In this document: piece after piece, positions 7,619 through 16,384 of the stretch | Layout of the letters: the number at the start of each line of letters is the position of its first letter | How positions within the stretch are numbered: the stretch's first letter is position 1 | DNA from: SOJZ01 sp964556565 | Lineage (GTDB): Archaea; Thermoproteota; Bathyarchaeia; Bathyarchaeales; Bathyarchaeaceae | NCBI GenBank assembly: GCA_964556565.1 | Contig: CAZKWF010000006.1 | Coordinates: forward strand, 1-49,765 | Length of the DNA: 49,765 nt | Direction: 5' to 3' | The notes under the pieces: model-generated | Seen by the model: only the letters and a program-made list of their open reading frames with translations | What the model was told of the DNA's origin: nothing | The model's database searches: none | Program-made: the position numbers and the translations under genes

Positions 7619-10027
7619 TCATTCTGGAGCCAAATAGATGATTTTTAGTTTAATCATTACAGCTACTATGGCGACCACTATTATTGGGACTACAATTAGG
7701 AGTAAGGTCGTTAGAGGCAAACCGCCCACACCACCATCTCCCGGAGCGACTTCAGGCATTATTGTTATTTCTCTTTGACTTTCTCCTTCGATGTATCCAT
7801 TCTTTGTTGCGGTCGCTTTGATGTTGACATTAAACTGTGTAGTTGTTTGCGGCGCTGTGAAAGTAAATGCGGCGTTGCCGTTTAAATCGGTGACTTGGCT
7901 GGTTACAGAGAAGTCTCCACCGCCATCTGATAATACTGTAACCTCTGCGTCTGCAACAGGGTCTGCGTTATATGTTACGCCAACAGTTATGGTTGTTGAA
8001 GTTTTTGACTCAACTGTGGTGGGATTAGCAGTAATTTGAACATTGAGTGTTCCAGGGTTTACGGTTATTTTTACTTGGTCTTCACCATCGGCATAACCAG
8101 TCTTTGTAGCTGTTGCAGTGATCGTCACATTGAGTTGTGTGAATGTTTGTGGCGCTGTGAAAATGACTGTGATGTTGCCGTTTGAATCGGTGATTCCGTT
8201 TTCTGCGGAGAGGTTTCCGCCAATATCAGACGATACTGTAACTTCTGCGTCTACAACAGGTTGCCCATTATACGTGACATGGGCTGTAACCTGTGATATT
8301 GTTTCGGACTCGATTAAAGAGGGATTTGCAGTAACTTGGACTAAGAGAGGTGGTAGGACTGCTAAATACTCGTGGTCAGAACCGTCTGCGTAACCGTTTT
8401 TTGATGCGGTTGCGGTTATTCTGATGTTGGTTGTTTGGGTTACATTTGGTGGACTAAGCATTGTAACGAAGTATCCGGTTGCGTTTGTGAAGCCAGATGA
8501 AGGTGCGAAACTTGTGTGCGTGTTCAATGTGTGGTCTAGTCTGCGCTTATGTACTGAAAATATGTTGACCTGTGCGTTTTGTACTGGGTTTGTTCCGTTT
8601 GTGACTTGGATTGTGATTGGGACTTGTTGAATGCAGCCAACTGTGTAAGTGCTTGGGGTGATAGAGACGTCTAGAGGTGTAAGGTTTTGAACGTTTATCG
8701 TTACCATGGCAGCATTGTCGCTTGTAACACCGAAATCGTCCATTACGGTGATGGTTGCGTTGTAGGTTCCTAGTGAAGAATATTTATGTACAAAGATTGA
8801 TAGTGTCGTCCAGTCGCTGTTGCTTCCGTCTCCGAAGTCGAAGAGGTATTTGTCGACTCGTCTGTCGTCGCTTGAGTTTGTGGCGATAAGTGTGACTATT
8901 TGATCTGGTGGAACTAAGGTCTTATCTGTTAGAAGTCTTGCTATGGGACGTGTGTTGATGTAGCCTATTGGAGCGGTTAAAAAGAATATGAAGTCCAGAT
9001 TGACTCCGTTGCCGCCTACGGGGTTGCCTTCTCCGTCTGGGTTTAATGATACATGGTAGGGTCCGTTTTCGTGGCCCCAGTAGTTGTATTCTGCATTAAC
9101 TGTACCGTTAAATGCGACGCCTACATTCATACCGTACTGATTGCCGTAGATGTCGTTGTAATAAGCAACATGATCTGTACCTTTTTCGTAAAGAATTCCG
9201 ATGGTGTTGTATGAAATGGAGTTCCTAGTGATGTATGTGCTTGCTTGGCTTGTGATGTAGAATCCTATGTTGTTTGCGGAAAGTATGTTGTCTATAATAA
9301 CGAGATTGCTATAAACATTTGCGTCGAGTTGTATTCCGCTTTGTGTGTTAGACATTACAATATTTTCTGTTATGCTTACTCCTGTTGTTGAGTTTCCAGT
9401 TAAGAGTATGCCATTTCTATTTGAGCTTATTGTGTTATTTTGTATGTTGACTTGATTGTCGCCTGTTATGTAGATTCCGCTCTCAGTGTTGTTGGCGACT
9501 TCATTGTATTTTACTTCTACTATGCTGTTTTCTATGGTGATTCCGTTTTGAGAGTTGCTGGCTATTTTGCAGTTTTCGATTTTCACGTTGCTGTCTTCTA
9601 TGGTTGTTGCATTTGTTGCGTATCGTATACTACAGTATGTTAGCGTGGAAGGTTCAGTTCCGTCAAACTTGATTGTGTACCAATCTCCTGTTCCGGGTTG
9701 GTCCTTGTTTGAGGTAAATGTTATCGTGTTATTTTCTTCACCAATTGCGGAAAGACTTCCTTCCACATTTAGTGAGAAATCTCCTCCAAACTTTACTTCA
9801 ACCCCGGGCTCTATTGTTAACGTGACTGTTGGATAGACGGTTATGTTTTTGGACACTATGAATGGGCTGTCTGTCAGTGTCCAAATGGTGTCTTGGGTGA
9901 TGGTTCCCTCTATGTATGTTGCATTTGCGGTAAAGGGGAACAGTGTGTTCGCAAATGTTAGTGCACTTACGGTTATTACTGTTAAAAGGCAGAATAGCTT
10001 TAACTTGTTTTTCAAATGTTTACACAT
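7619..10027 (-). CDS. Membrane-anchored surface protein: beta-helix, PKD and Ig-like repeats
   Basis: An 802-aa extracellular protein. Residues 1-36 are a signal peptide (hydrophobic FCLLTVITVSALTFA). Residues of about 60-330 form a right-handed beta-helix of the NosD/pectate-lyase type, with short repeats such as NNTISSNRNGILLTG. A PKD domain follows (about 355-450, FDFGDGS). Three Ig-like/Big-1-type units come next; the last two repeat a pattern ending in TATKxGYxxGExQ. One C-terminal membrane helix (about 775-797) precedes a short tail. Many N-x-S/T sites fit archaeal glycosylation. Role: probably adhesion or cell-envelope architecture; no catalytic residues were recognised. Monocistronic by position. 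Confidence 0.85.
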   Translation of the reverse strand: MCKHLKNKLKLFCLLTVITVSALTFANTLFPFTANATYIEGTITQDTIWTLTDSPFIVSKNITVYPTVTLTIEPGVEVKFGGDFSLNVEGSLSAIGEENNTITFTSNKDQPGTGDWYTIKFDGTEPSTLTYCSIRYATNATTIEDSNVKIENCKIASNSQNGITIENSIVEVKYNEVANNTESGIYITGDNQVNIQNNTISSNRNGILLTGNSTTGVSITENIVMSNTQSGIQLDANVYSNLVIIDNILSANNIGFYITSQASTYITRNSISYNTIGILYEKGTDHVAYYNDIYGNQYGMNVGVAFNGTVNAEYNYWGHENGPYHVSLNPDGEGNPVGGNGVNLDFIFFLTAPIGYINTRPIARLLTDKTLVPPDQIVTLIATNSSDDRRVDKYLFDFGDGSNSDWTTLSIFVHKYSSLGTYNATITVMDDFGVTSDNAAMVTINVQNLTPLDVSITPSTYTVGCIQQVPITIQVTNGTNPVQNAQVNIFSVHKRRLDHTLNTHTSFAPSSGFTNATGYFVTMLSPPNVTQTTNIRITATASKNGYADGSDHEYLAVLPPLLVQVTANPSLIESETISQVTAHVTYNGQPVVDAEVTVSSDIGGNLSAENGITDSNGNITVIFTAPQTFTQLNVTITATATKTGYADGEDQVKITVNPGTLNVQITANPTTVESKTSTTITVGVTYNADPVADAEVTVLSDGGGDFSVTSQVTDLNGNAAFTFTAPQTTTQFNVNIKATATKNGYIEGESQREITIMPEVAPGDGGVGGLPLTTLLLIVVPIIVVAIVAVMIKLKIIYLAPE

Positions 10028-10312
10028 CCGAGGTCTGAGATCAATTTATCTTCTCGGGGGTAATGAGTTTAAACGTTATGAATTTGAAATAGAGTTTCAC
10101 GATTAACTTGTTACATGATTAGTTATGTCTGAGAAAGAACTAAATGATTCCGTCATGACATTGCTTCACGCTTTCAAAAGGGGTCATGTATCTTCGAAAA
10201 AGATTCAGTTAGTTTCTTCTTTCTGTTTTGCTTTTGTGTTTGGGTTTTTCACATTCTCATATTCTCTCTTTTATAGACCCCCCTATAGCCCCCCCTAATT
10301 CTTTGTAGCTCC

Positions 10313-10341
10313 TTATGTCTCTCTCTAGACCCCCTACCTAA
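10313..10341 (+). repeat. Copy 2 of the pyrimidine-rich dispersed repeat
   Basis: TATGTCTCTCTCTAGACCCC followed by CTACCTAA matches the minus strand of 840-868. A related TAGACCCCCCTATAG block lies just upstream at about 10274-10288. An A/T-rich tail (nine T) follows. Its function is unknown; possibilities are a transcription-end element or part of a small RNA. Confidence 0.5.
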
Positions 10342-10410
10342 TTTTTTTTTGAAAAGCTTGAAGTGAGCTTCTTTTTGTGAACAGCGTTTGAATATTGCTT
10401 AAGTCACGAT

Positions 10411-10470
10411 AGGAATAGATGGGAAAAGATAGGAAAAGATGCAAAAAGATAGGAAAAGATACGAAAAGTG
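10411..10470 (+). repeat. Six tandem 10-bp repeats, consensus AGGAAAAGAT
   Basis: Six contiguous units: AGGAATAGAT, GGGAAAAGAT, AGGAAAAGAT, GCAAAAAGAT, AGGAAAAGAT, ACGAAAAGTG. The period equals one helical turn, so the A-tracts are phased and the DNA is probably curved. The array ends 25 bp before the AbrB-type pseudogene. Apart from these repeats I see no gene between 10028 and 10495. Confidence 0.75.
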
Positions 10471-10495
10471 AGCCGGTTTACCTCTAACTGAAACT

Positions 10496-10781
10496 GTGAG
10501 CTTTAAAGCTGTCGTTCAGAAGAATCGGAGAATACATATTCCAGTCTTGGTCAGATGGCGGTTCAAGTTGGAGCCTGAGGAAGTATTCAAGGTGCTCTGA
10601 AACTCGGCCACCGTTATGAAGATTTTTATGGTCGGATGAGCACGGATGGCCACTTGACGATTCCGAAGGTTACCGCTAAGGAGTTTTTGAAGTCCGAGAG
10701 AGAGAAGAGAGTTTGAACGGTCACACAGTGGAGGTTACGTTGTATCCCGTTGTGAGGGAAGAGGACGAGGAGGATGAATAA
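10496..10781 (+). pseudogene. Frameshifted AbrB/SpoVT-type swapped-hairpin gene
   Basis: Three pieces in three frames join into one plausible protein. The first (GTG at 10496 to TGA at 10600) gives FKAVVQKNRRIHIPVLVRW, with the basic AbrB-like R-I-x-I-P core. The second (10612-10716) gives GRMSTDGHLTIPKVTAKEF. The third (10719-10781) gives GHTVEVTLYPVVREEDEEDE and a stop. The second shift lies in a GAGA-rich run prone to slippage. AbrB-type proteins bind DNA as dimers and often act as antitoxins or regulators. It could be a decayed gene or two assembly indels. Codon pattern and acidic tail look genuine. Confidence 0.6.
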
Positions 10782-11018
10782 GAATTCTGAAAGGCGACGT
10801 ACATGCATCATTGTAGTAACCGAGACAATATTTAGAGCCTATTAGGATCATATTTTCAGTGAAGGATTCTATAAACCTGAAATGTCCTTTTACATGCATG
10901 CGATGGTTTTTTCCAAACCCATAAACAGTGGAGATATCTCCCGCAAATTCCCTCTTTTCTTGTTGCGTGATATCCTATTCATAAATAACAGAGCGTACAT
11001 GCACTACTGAAAAATACC
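10782..11018. other. Spacer with ATGCATGC-type motifs, no gene seen
   Basis: Between the AbrB remnant and the next membrane-protein gene there is no convincing ORF. CATGCATGC lies at 10893-10901, ATGCAT at 10803-10808, and ACATGCAC near 10998. Confidence 0.5.
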
Positions 11019-11669
11019 TCATCCAGAACTAAACTTGATGCCATGCACCCGCTCATAAATAATACCATAAATTATCGCAATCGGCCACCCCAACCACCAT
11101 AAGAATAACCTCTGAAGAAAATGCGGCGCGTCAGGAGGAAGTGGCAAAAGCTCCACCTCCGAAGGCAAAAACAAAGACATTGCGTAAAACATCGCCACTA
11201 TCAACGTGAAATATCTGCTCTCCTTCCCCCACAGAATCAATTCCTTTGAAAGAGCGTCGCGGTTCTGTGTGACAAAGCTGTGATACATAACCGCTAATAC
11301 CAGTAACGAACCCATCACATTCAACGGATACAAAGTAGCCGCAATTTCCATCACCTCTCCAACCTCCACCAAAAGCCGAAGCGAAAAAGGCACAATCGCA
11401 ACTAGAAATAAAAGCAAATAATCCAAAAAAGCAAAAGACATACCAAATGGATACTTTAGCATCCTATGAACATCATGCCAGATACCTAATACGATTGTAA
11501 ACGTACTCGCAAACAATGCAAGTGCCATCGCTATATCTTCTAAACCATGTATTGCGAAGCCACTTAGAGAAAAAGCACCGAGACCAAGTGCCAATCCAAA
11601 AACAGCATTATTAAGAGCACGGTACCTATCTACCCTCTCGTGAGCCTCCTCGTCCGTAACAACAATCAC
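11019..11669 (-). CDS. Multi-pass membrane protein, distantly TMEM175/DUF1211-like
   Basis: A 216-aa protein with about six hydrophobic helices. The opening RYRALNNAVFGLALGLGAFSL resembles the first helix of the TMEM175/DUF1211 potassium-channel family (R..A..D.VF..A..L), though the usual FSD triad is not intact, so channel activity is not claimed. It shares the motif VFGLALGLGAFSL with the divergent gene at 11926-12660; the two appear to be ancient paralogs. Start is GTG at 11669, with GGGGG immediately before it. No other clue to function. Confidence 0.65.
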   Translation of the reverse strand: MIVVTDEEAHERVDRYRALNNAVFGLALGLGAFSLSGFAIHGLEDIAMALALFASTFTIVLGIWHDVHRMLKYPFGMSFAFLDYLLLFLVAIVPFSLRLLVEVGEVMEIAATLYPLNVMGSLLVLAVMYHSFVTQNRDALSKELILWGKESRYFTLIVAMFYAMSLFLPSEVELLPLPPDAPHFLQRLFLWWLGWPIAIIYGIIYERVHGIKFSSG

Positions 11670-11705
11670 CCCCAGAGCGTATCAAACAACCGTCTAGTGA
11701 TGCAT

Positions 11706-11715
11706 TGCATGCATG
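11706..11715. repeat. ATGCATGC-type intergenic palindrome
   Basis: TGCATGCATG lies between the divergent paralogous membrane genes; a second copy, TATGCATGCATG, is at 11827-11838. Both are in the 256-bp spacer that should carry the two promoters. Confidence 0.7.
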
Positions 11716-11925
11716 TGCAAATACTAAGGTGAATCCGCTAAAAAGAATTATGTATGCACACCAACAAATCCAGCGTAACCAAGAAGCCCTAATCATGTCT
11801 TTGTGCAGGGGTTAACATTAGATCTGTATGCATGCATGTTCGCAGAGGTATGTGTTAAAAACATAAAAATGAGAATACATGATAGTCTAAGTCTGTTGTT
11901 GAGATTTTCAGAATGGTGGTAGTTT

Positions 11926-12660
11926 ATGGTTGAAGAAAAGAGCAAGGCAAGAGAGCGGGAGTCTCTACATGGCAGAGCTGAAAGGCGTGCTGTCTACCCT
12001 ATTATTGACGCTGTCTTCGGCTTATCCCTGGGGCTAGGTGCGTTCTCTCTTACGGAGTTACCGTTAACAAGTGCACAAGATCTGTTTGTGTCAATCGGAT
12101 TCTTCGGGTTTTCATACCTCATAATTTTCTTTTCTTGGGCGGGCATACGTGTGTACTTTGAAGACTACGTTATTTATGGAGGTATAAACATGATTCTATT
12201 TTTTACTGGTTTCTTCATTGCCATTATGCCTTTGCCAATACGGATAGTATTGATGCAATCTCTAGCGCCAACGTCTCCGGACATGCTTGAAGCCGCGTGG
12301 ATGCTTTATCCCGTCTGTCTAGGTGCTATAACTCTTACTATGGGGATATTCAGCTTTGCTTTCTCGAAACAGAGTTGGAAAGCCGCTCCTTGGAAAGATC
12401 TTGAACATCTGTTAACTGATGGGGTTATGTTCTTCGTAATGGGCCTCGTGTTTCTAGTCTCGGCGCTCATTCCATATGAGACTCCAATTGAATATTTGCT
12501 AGGCCCGAATGTTATCCAGATGCTCCCACCTCCAGTAGCATGGCTCCCTTACAAAGTTGGATTCTGGTTTCTTGGGGGCATCGTTATGGCTACGCCAGCA
12601 TACATAGCAACCAAGATTTTCCTATGGCGTAAGAGGTCAAACACGCAGACAAATGGGTGA
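11926..12660 (+). CDS. Multi-pass membrane protein, paralog of the divergent neighbour
   Basis: A 244-aa protein with about six membrane helices and a charged N-terminal tail of 25 residues. RRAVYPIIDAVFGLSLGLGAFSL carries the D-A-V-F core closer to the TMEM175/DUF1211 signature than its paralog does. A proline-rich segment (MLPPPVAWLPYK) precedes the last helix in both paralogs. The divergent pair probably arose by duplication. A hetero-oligomer is conceivable but unproven. Substrate unknown. Confidence 0.65.
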   Translation: MVEEKSKARERESLHGRAERRAVYPIIDAVFGLSLGLGAFSLTELPLTSAQDLFVSIGFFGFSYLIIFFSWAGIRVYFEDYVIYGGINMILFFTGFFIAIMPLPIRIVLMQSLAPTSPDMLEAAWMLYPVCLGAITLTMGIFSFAFSKQSWKAAPWKDLEHLLTDGVMFFVMGLVFLVSALIPYETPIEYLLGPNVIQMLPPPVAWLPYKVGFWFLGGIVMATPAYIATKIFLWRKRSNTQTNG

Positions 12661-12892
12661 GAGGAAACCACAGCTTATCCTTCTCTCGTGTGCTTTACCT
12701 TAAGCTTGTGTGTGCTCTGGGGATAATGGGCAACAAGATAGGCTACATTACTATGCATGCATTGATAGGCTCTTCACGGATGTTAGCTGTTGAAGTGTTT
12801 TTGTGTTGAACAATTCGACAGAAATATTTATATGGAATCTTGATACTCAATATATTATGGTGAAACGTCCCTGAACTGTCCCTATACAGATT

Positions 12893-12906
12893 GTGCATGC
12901 ATGCAC
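12893..12906. repeat. Perfect 14-bp ATGCATGC-type palindrome
   Basis: GTGCATGCATGCAC is a perfect palindrome of alternating purines and pyrimidines. It lies between a TATA-like ATATTTATATGG (about 12824-12835) and the start of the next gene, so it would fall in the 5' leader. Another copy (ATGCATGCAT, 12753-12762) lies further upstream in the same 298-bp spacer, which holds no gene. Confidence 0.75.
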
Positions 12907-12958
12907 GATCGTGGATTAACAAAACCTTCAACAATCGTCAAGAGCTAAAAGATTGGTG

Positions 12959-13225
12959 ATGGATTTGAAGATATCTACCCAATGGGACCTCGTAGGCATC
13001 TCTGCTGCATTGTTGACGTTTGTTTCTTTCTATGTCTTTATGTATTGTGGTCCTCTTCAAGGAGGAAATTTGTTGTTATCAGGCTTTGGAAATCCTCTTT
13101 TGATGGTTTTTTATCTTCTGTTCAGTTTCATATCCCTCATCTACGGATACCTTGAAAGCGAGAAGGATAAACCATGCACTCGTGAAGAAACAGAGATTGT
13201 CTTCGTCAATATCTCACAATGGTAA
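12959..13225 (+). CDS. Small membrane protein, unrecognised
   Basis: An 88-aa product with two hydrophobic segments (about residues 12-30 and 43-62) joined by a short GPLQGGNLLL loop, then a charged, Cys-containing tail. No family recognised. An ATG at 12959 is preferred over the TTG at 12953; GGTG overlaps the start. A TATA-like element lies about 130 bp upstream, giving a long leader that contains the palindrome at 12893. Confidence 0.5.
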   Translation: MDLKISTQWDLVGISAALLTFVSFYVFMYCGPLQGGNLLLSGFGNPLLMVFYLLFSFISLIYGYLESEKDKPCTREETEIVFVNISQW

Positions 13226-13301
13226 AGAGCATTCAGGCAAGCACGCAACCATTCATACTGCTATCGAGATACTGAAGTTATGTTCTGATTACTTTGCTTC
13301 G

Positions 13302-13772
13302 CTAACCCTTTCTTCTTTTTAGGTGGTTCTTTGCACAAACCTCAAAATCTTTCCCCGGAGCAGCTAGCTCAAAGGTTTCAGCGAATTCATCATCGTTCAG
13401 AATCTTGCATGTCTCTCTAGCTCGCCAGCCATGGGGGATGTTTTCGATGCTCTCTGTGACAAACTCTATGGTCTTGCCATTGTCAGCAGGGCTTTTGAGA
13501 ACATACTGGTTAACGAACCCTTCTACGTGAAATTGTCGGAAGACGAGAACCTTTCTATTGTTGTCATAGCTGAAATAGCCTATGTCTTCGTGAATCTCGC
13601 CTTTTGGATTCTTTTCAGTTGGCTTGAATGTGGACTTGTTACGTACTCGGAGAAACTTCCCTTCTAGTATGAATTCGTAGTCTCGTTCAGTTTTTGACGT
13701 GCTTGAGCCACCCTCCCATGAACCAACAAAAAATCTCAAGGGAGTCCAAACATCCTGTTTATCTTTGTTCAT
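13302..13772 (-). CDS. Nitrobindin/DUF1579-like beta-barrel protein
   Basis: A 156-aa soluble protein beginning LRFFVGSWEGGSST, the G-x-W-x-G motif of lipocalin-like ten-stranded barrels (DUF1579/nitrobindin group), followed by alternating strands (FLRVRNKSTF, IGYFSYDNNRKVLVFRQFHVEGF). The conserved His of nitrobindins is not evident near the C-terminus, so haem binding is not claimed. It is convergent with the small membrane gene and divergent from cooS. Function unknown; fold call moderate. Confidence 0.65.
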   Translation of the reverse strand: MNKDKQDVWTPLRFFVGSWEGGSSTSKTERDYEFILEGKFLRVRNKSTFKPTEKNPKGEIHEDIGYFSYDNNRKVLVFRQFHVEGFVNQYVLKSPADNGKTIEFVTESIENIPHGWRARETCKILNDDEFAETFELAAPGKDFEVCAKNHLKRRKG

Positions 13773-14003
13773 CTTCTACCGAAACCCCCGTTTGTGTCCT
13801 ACGCAGTATATCCATCGTTTTTTTATATCTTTTGCCACCCCAGCACTTGAAGTGTGTGCATTCCTAAATGTTCGTGTGAGAAATAGTGAGACAAAAAGGA
13901 AGACATGCATTCAAATAGAGAAATAAGAAACATGTAAGCCTGAAAAATATTCGGGAAAACCTTAACAGAGAATCGATGTAATAAACCGTAATAGTTGATC
14001 AAA

Positions 14004-15905
14004 ATGGAAGGAGACAGGATTTCATATCATGAATCTGTTCGCAGACTCTATGAAAAAATAAAAAAAGATGGCATGAACAGCATTTGGGATCGCTATGAGG
14101 CCCAAGGTTTTGCAGGAGACCCCGACAAGCGATGCCCCTTCTGTATGGGAGGGGTCAGGTGCGACCTATGTTCCAATGGCCCGTGCCGTGCAGACGCATC
14201 AAAGGACAAGAGAGGAGTATGCGGGATTACTGCTGATGGCATGGCTATGCGAATGATGCTGCTCAGAAATGTCATGGGTGCATCCACTTACCATTACCAC
14301 ACAGATCAAACCGTCAAAACTCTTCGGGCGACAGCAAAAGGTCGGACACCTTTCGAGATTAAAGAACCTGGCAAATTGAAAGATTTCGCTGAACGGCTTG
14401 GAATGGATACATCAGGATCAGAAAACGAAGTAGCCCTTCGATTGTGTGATTTTGTGGAAGCTGATTTCAACAGAAAGCACTATGAGCCAAGCAAAATTGT
14501 GGATGCATTAGCTCCAAAGGAACGTAAGGAAGTGTGGAGAAAGCTGAATATTTTTCCTGGTGGGATTTACGGTGAGATGATGCAGGCAACGAGTTCCTGC
14601 CTGACCAATGTTGATGGTTACTACGTGAGTTTGGCTCTAAAGGCCATGCGCCTAGGTTTGGCAATGGCTTATCAGAGTCAGCTGGTTACTGAATATTGTC
14701 AGGATATCCTCTATGGGGTACCGAGACCGCATAAGATGCGTGTAGATCTGGGCGTGTTGGATCCTGACTACGTTAACGTATTGCCGAACGGTCATGAACC
14801 TTTTCTGGGGTTTGCCATGGTTCAACTGGCTCGAAAGCCGGAATGGCAAGAAAAAGCAAAAGCTGCGGGGGCAAAGGGATTGCGTGTCATAGCGAACATC
14901 GAAACGGGTCAAGAGATGATTCAAAGATGGGAAATTGATGACATATTTTATGGTTTTACCGGAAACTGGATTGCACAAGAGGCGGTGTTTGCTAGTGGTT
15001 GTGTAGATCTTTTCGCTGCGGATATGAACTGTTCAATGCCTGTCGATCCGTTGTACGCTCAGAAATACAAGTTCAGACTTGTGCCAGTAAGCGAACTTGT
15101 AGCGTTTGAAGGCATTACAGACCGGGTTAACTACGAGCCCGAAAAAGCTGAAAAGCAAGCTGCACAACTCTTGCAGATGGCCATCGGCAACTTCAAAGAA
15201 CGCAGAGCATCCGTGGAGCCGGTTACCCGATTACCTATGAAAGAAGCGTTGGTTGGTTTCTCCACCGAAAGCATTCTTGAAATCCTTGGTGGGTCTCTTG
15301 ATCCGCTCTTGGAGGCCATAAAAGATGGAACCTTGCGAGGAGTTGCAGGTCTTGTTTCATGCACATCGTTGAGGGATTACGGTCAAGACGTGCATAGTGT
15401 ACGCGTAGCTAAAGAATTGATTAAACGAGATGTTCTGGTTCTTTCATTGGGGTGCGGTAATGGAGCGATGCAGGTTGCGGGTCTTTGTAGTCCAGAAGCC
15501 AGAGAATTTGCGGGTCCCGGTTTGAAAAGTCTCTGTGAAAAATTGAATATTCCTCCGGTTCTCAGTTATGGCACTTGTACAGATACAGGGCGTCTTGCTG
15601 ACTTGTTGGCCGCAATCTCAGGTGCTTTGCACGTGCCTATTCCTGATCTCCCTGTTGTTGCTGTGGCCCCTGAGTATATGGAGCAAAAGGCTACAATTGA
15701 CGCGGTGTTCGCCTTGGCTTTGGGACTCTACACTTATGTGAACCCTGTACCCACCGTGACAGGAGCACCAAATTTAGTCAAACTCCTAACACAAGATTGC
15801 AAGCACGTAACTGGCGGCTTGTTAAACGTAGAAAAAGATCCGATTAAAGCAATTGATGGAATCTCAGCTCATATAGAAGAGAAAAGGAGAAAGATTGGCA
15901 TCTGA
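14004..15905 (+). CDS. cooS: CooS-type Ni-CO dehydrogenase with altered cluster ligands
   Basis: CooS enzymes interconvert CO and CO2 at a Ni-4Fe C-cluster and pass electrons through B and D clusters in a dimer. The protein is full length (633 aa from ATG 14004; a TTG at 13995 is also possible). B-cluster cysteines are Cys53, Cys56, Cys61 and Cys73. The D-cluster pair is altered: Cys44 is present, the second Cys is Arg52, and an extra Cys47 gives C-x2-C. For the C-cluster, His264 (NGHEP), Cys343 (NCSMP), VSCTS, LGCGNG and GTCTDTGR are in place, but the usual CCTGNE is IETGQE, so the Cys ligand is Glu300. No maturation, ACS or ferredoxin gene adjoins it. Fold certain; CO oxidation uncertain. 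Confidence 0.9.
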   Translation: MEGDRISYHESVRRLYEKIKKDGMNSIWDRYEAQGFAGDPDKRCPFCMGGVRCDLCSNGPCRADASKDKRGVCGITADGMAMRMMLLRNVMGASTYHYHTDQTVKTLRATAKGRTPFEIKEPGKLKDFAERLGMDTSGSENEVALRLCDFVEADFNRKHYEPSKIVDALAPKERKEVWRKLNIFPGGIYGEMMQATSSCLTNVDGYYVSLALKAMRLGLAMAYQSQLVTEYCQDILYGVPRPHKMRVDLGVLDPDYVNVLPNGHEPFLGFAMVQLARKPEWQEKAKAAGAKGLRVIANIETGQEMIQRWEIDDIFYGFTGNWIAQEAVFASGCVDLFAADMNCSMPVDPLYAQKYKFRLVPVSELVAFEGITDRVNYEPEKAEKQAAQLLQMAIGNFKERRASVEPVTRLPMKEALVGFSTESILEILGGSLDPLLEAIKDGTLRGVAGLVSCTSLRDYGQDVHSVRVAKELIKRDVLVLSLGCGNGAMQVAGLCSPEAREFAGPGLKSLCEKLNIPPVLSYGTCTDTGRLADLLAAISGALHVPIPDLPVVAVAPEYMEQKATIDAVFALALGLYTYVNPVPTVTGAPNLVKLLTQDCKHVTGGLLNVEKDPIKAIDGISAHIEEKRRKIGI

Positions 15906-15913
15906 ACCAATCC

Positions 15914-15922
15914 ATGCATGCA
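15914..15922. repeat. ATGCATGCA motif after the cooS stop
   Basis: ATGCATGCA begins 9 bp after the cooS stop, in the 36-bp spacer between cooS and the convergent small membrane gene. It is one of the clearest cases of the motif lying at a 3' end. Confidence 0.7.
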
Positions 15923-15941
15923 GAGAACGCAACGGAACCTG

Positions 15942-16160
15942 CTATTCTGTTTTTCGTCCCTTCCAGAGATAGTAGATCAAAGATATCACGAAGAGGAAGA
16001 AACCCGCCCAATGAAGAGCAGTAAAAGCCCACCATTCAACCACCAAACTCTCGGGGGGCGTCACCCAAATACCTAAAGGAATTCCTGAAACCAACTTCAA
16101 GATCATTCCGACTATAAACAAGATAAACCCCACTATAGCCAGTTTTCCTGAAATATGCAA
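15942..16160 (-). CDS. Small two-helix membrane protein, unrecognised
   Basis: A 72-aa product with two membrane helices (LAIVGFILFIVGMILKLV and TALHWAGFFLFVISLIYYLW) separated by a WVTPPESLVVEWW loop and ending in a basic tail. No family recognised. Its 3' end faces cooS; its 5' side faces the nfo promoter region. An overlapping reading on the same strand was ignored because it lacks protein-like character. Confidence 0.5.
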   Translation of the reverse strand: MHISGKLAIVGFILFIVGMILKLVSGIPLGIWVTPPESLVVEWWAFTALHWAGFFLFVISLIYYLWKGRKTE

Positions 16161-16312
16161 ACTCTTTCCCCGACGATTGATAATCTCTATACGTTAATTA
16201 AACTTTCTCATGCATACATGTTATACACATCTTTTACGTTCATGTTAGAAAAATGTAAATATCTTCAATGTATGCATTTAGCTTTGGTAAACTTTATGCG
16301 CGTGCGTCTTCA

Positions 16313-16320
16313 TTATTTAA
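16313..16320 (+). promoter_or_regulatory. TATA box of the endonuclease IV gene
   Basis: TTATTTAA lies about 27 bp before a likely transcription start near 16345, and about 65 bp before the preferred ATG. The surrounding DNA is AT-rich on the expected side. Confidence 0.4.
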
Positions 16321-16384
16321 GAACAGAAATAGCTGAGTCTTCAGTTTTTGGATACGTAGTTTATGGATGCGTGATGGCGTGAAA

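Noticed and set aside
10411..10470. CRISPR-like array
   Set aside because: Units are contiguous 10-mers without spacers, and no cas gene is nearby.
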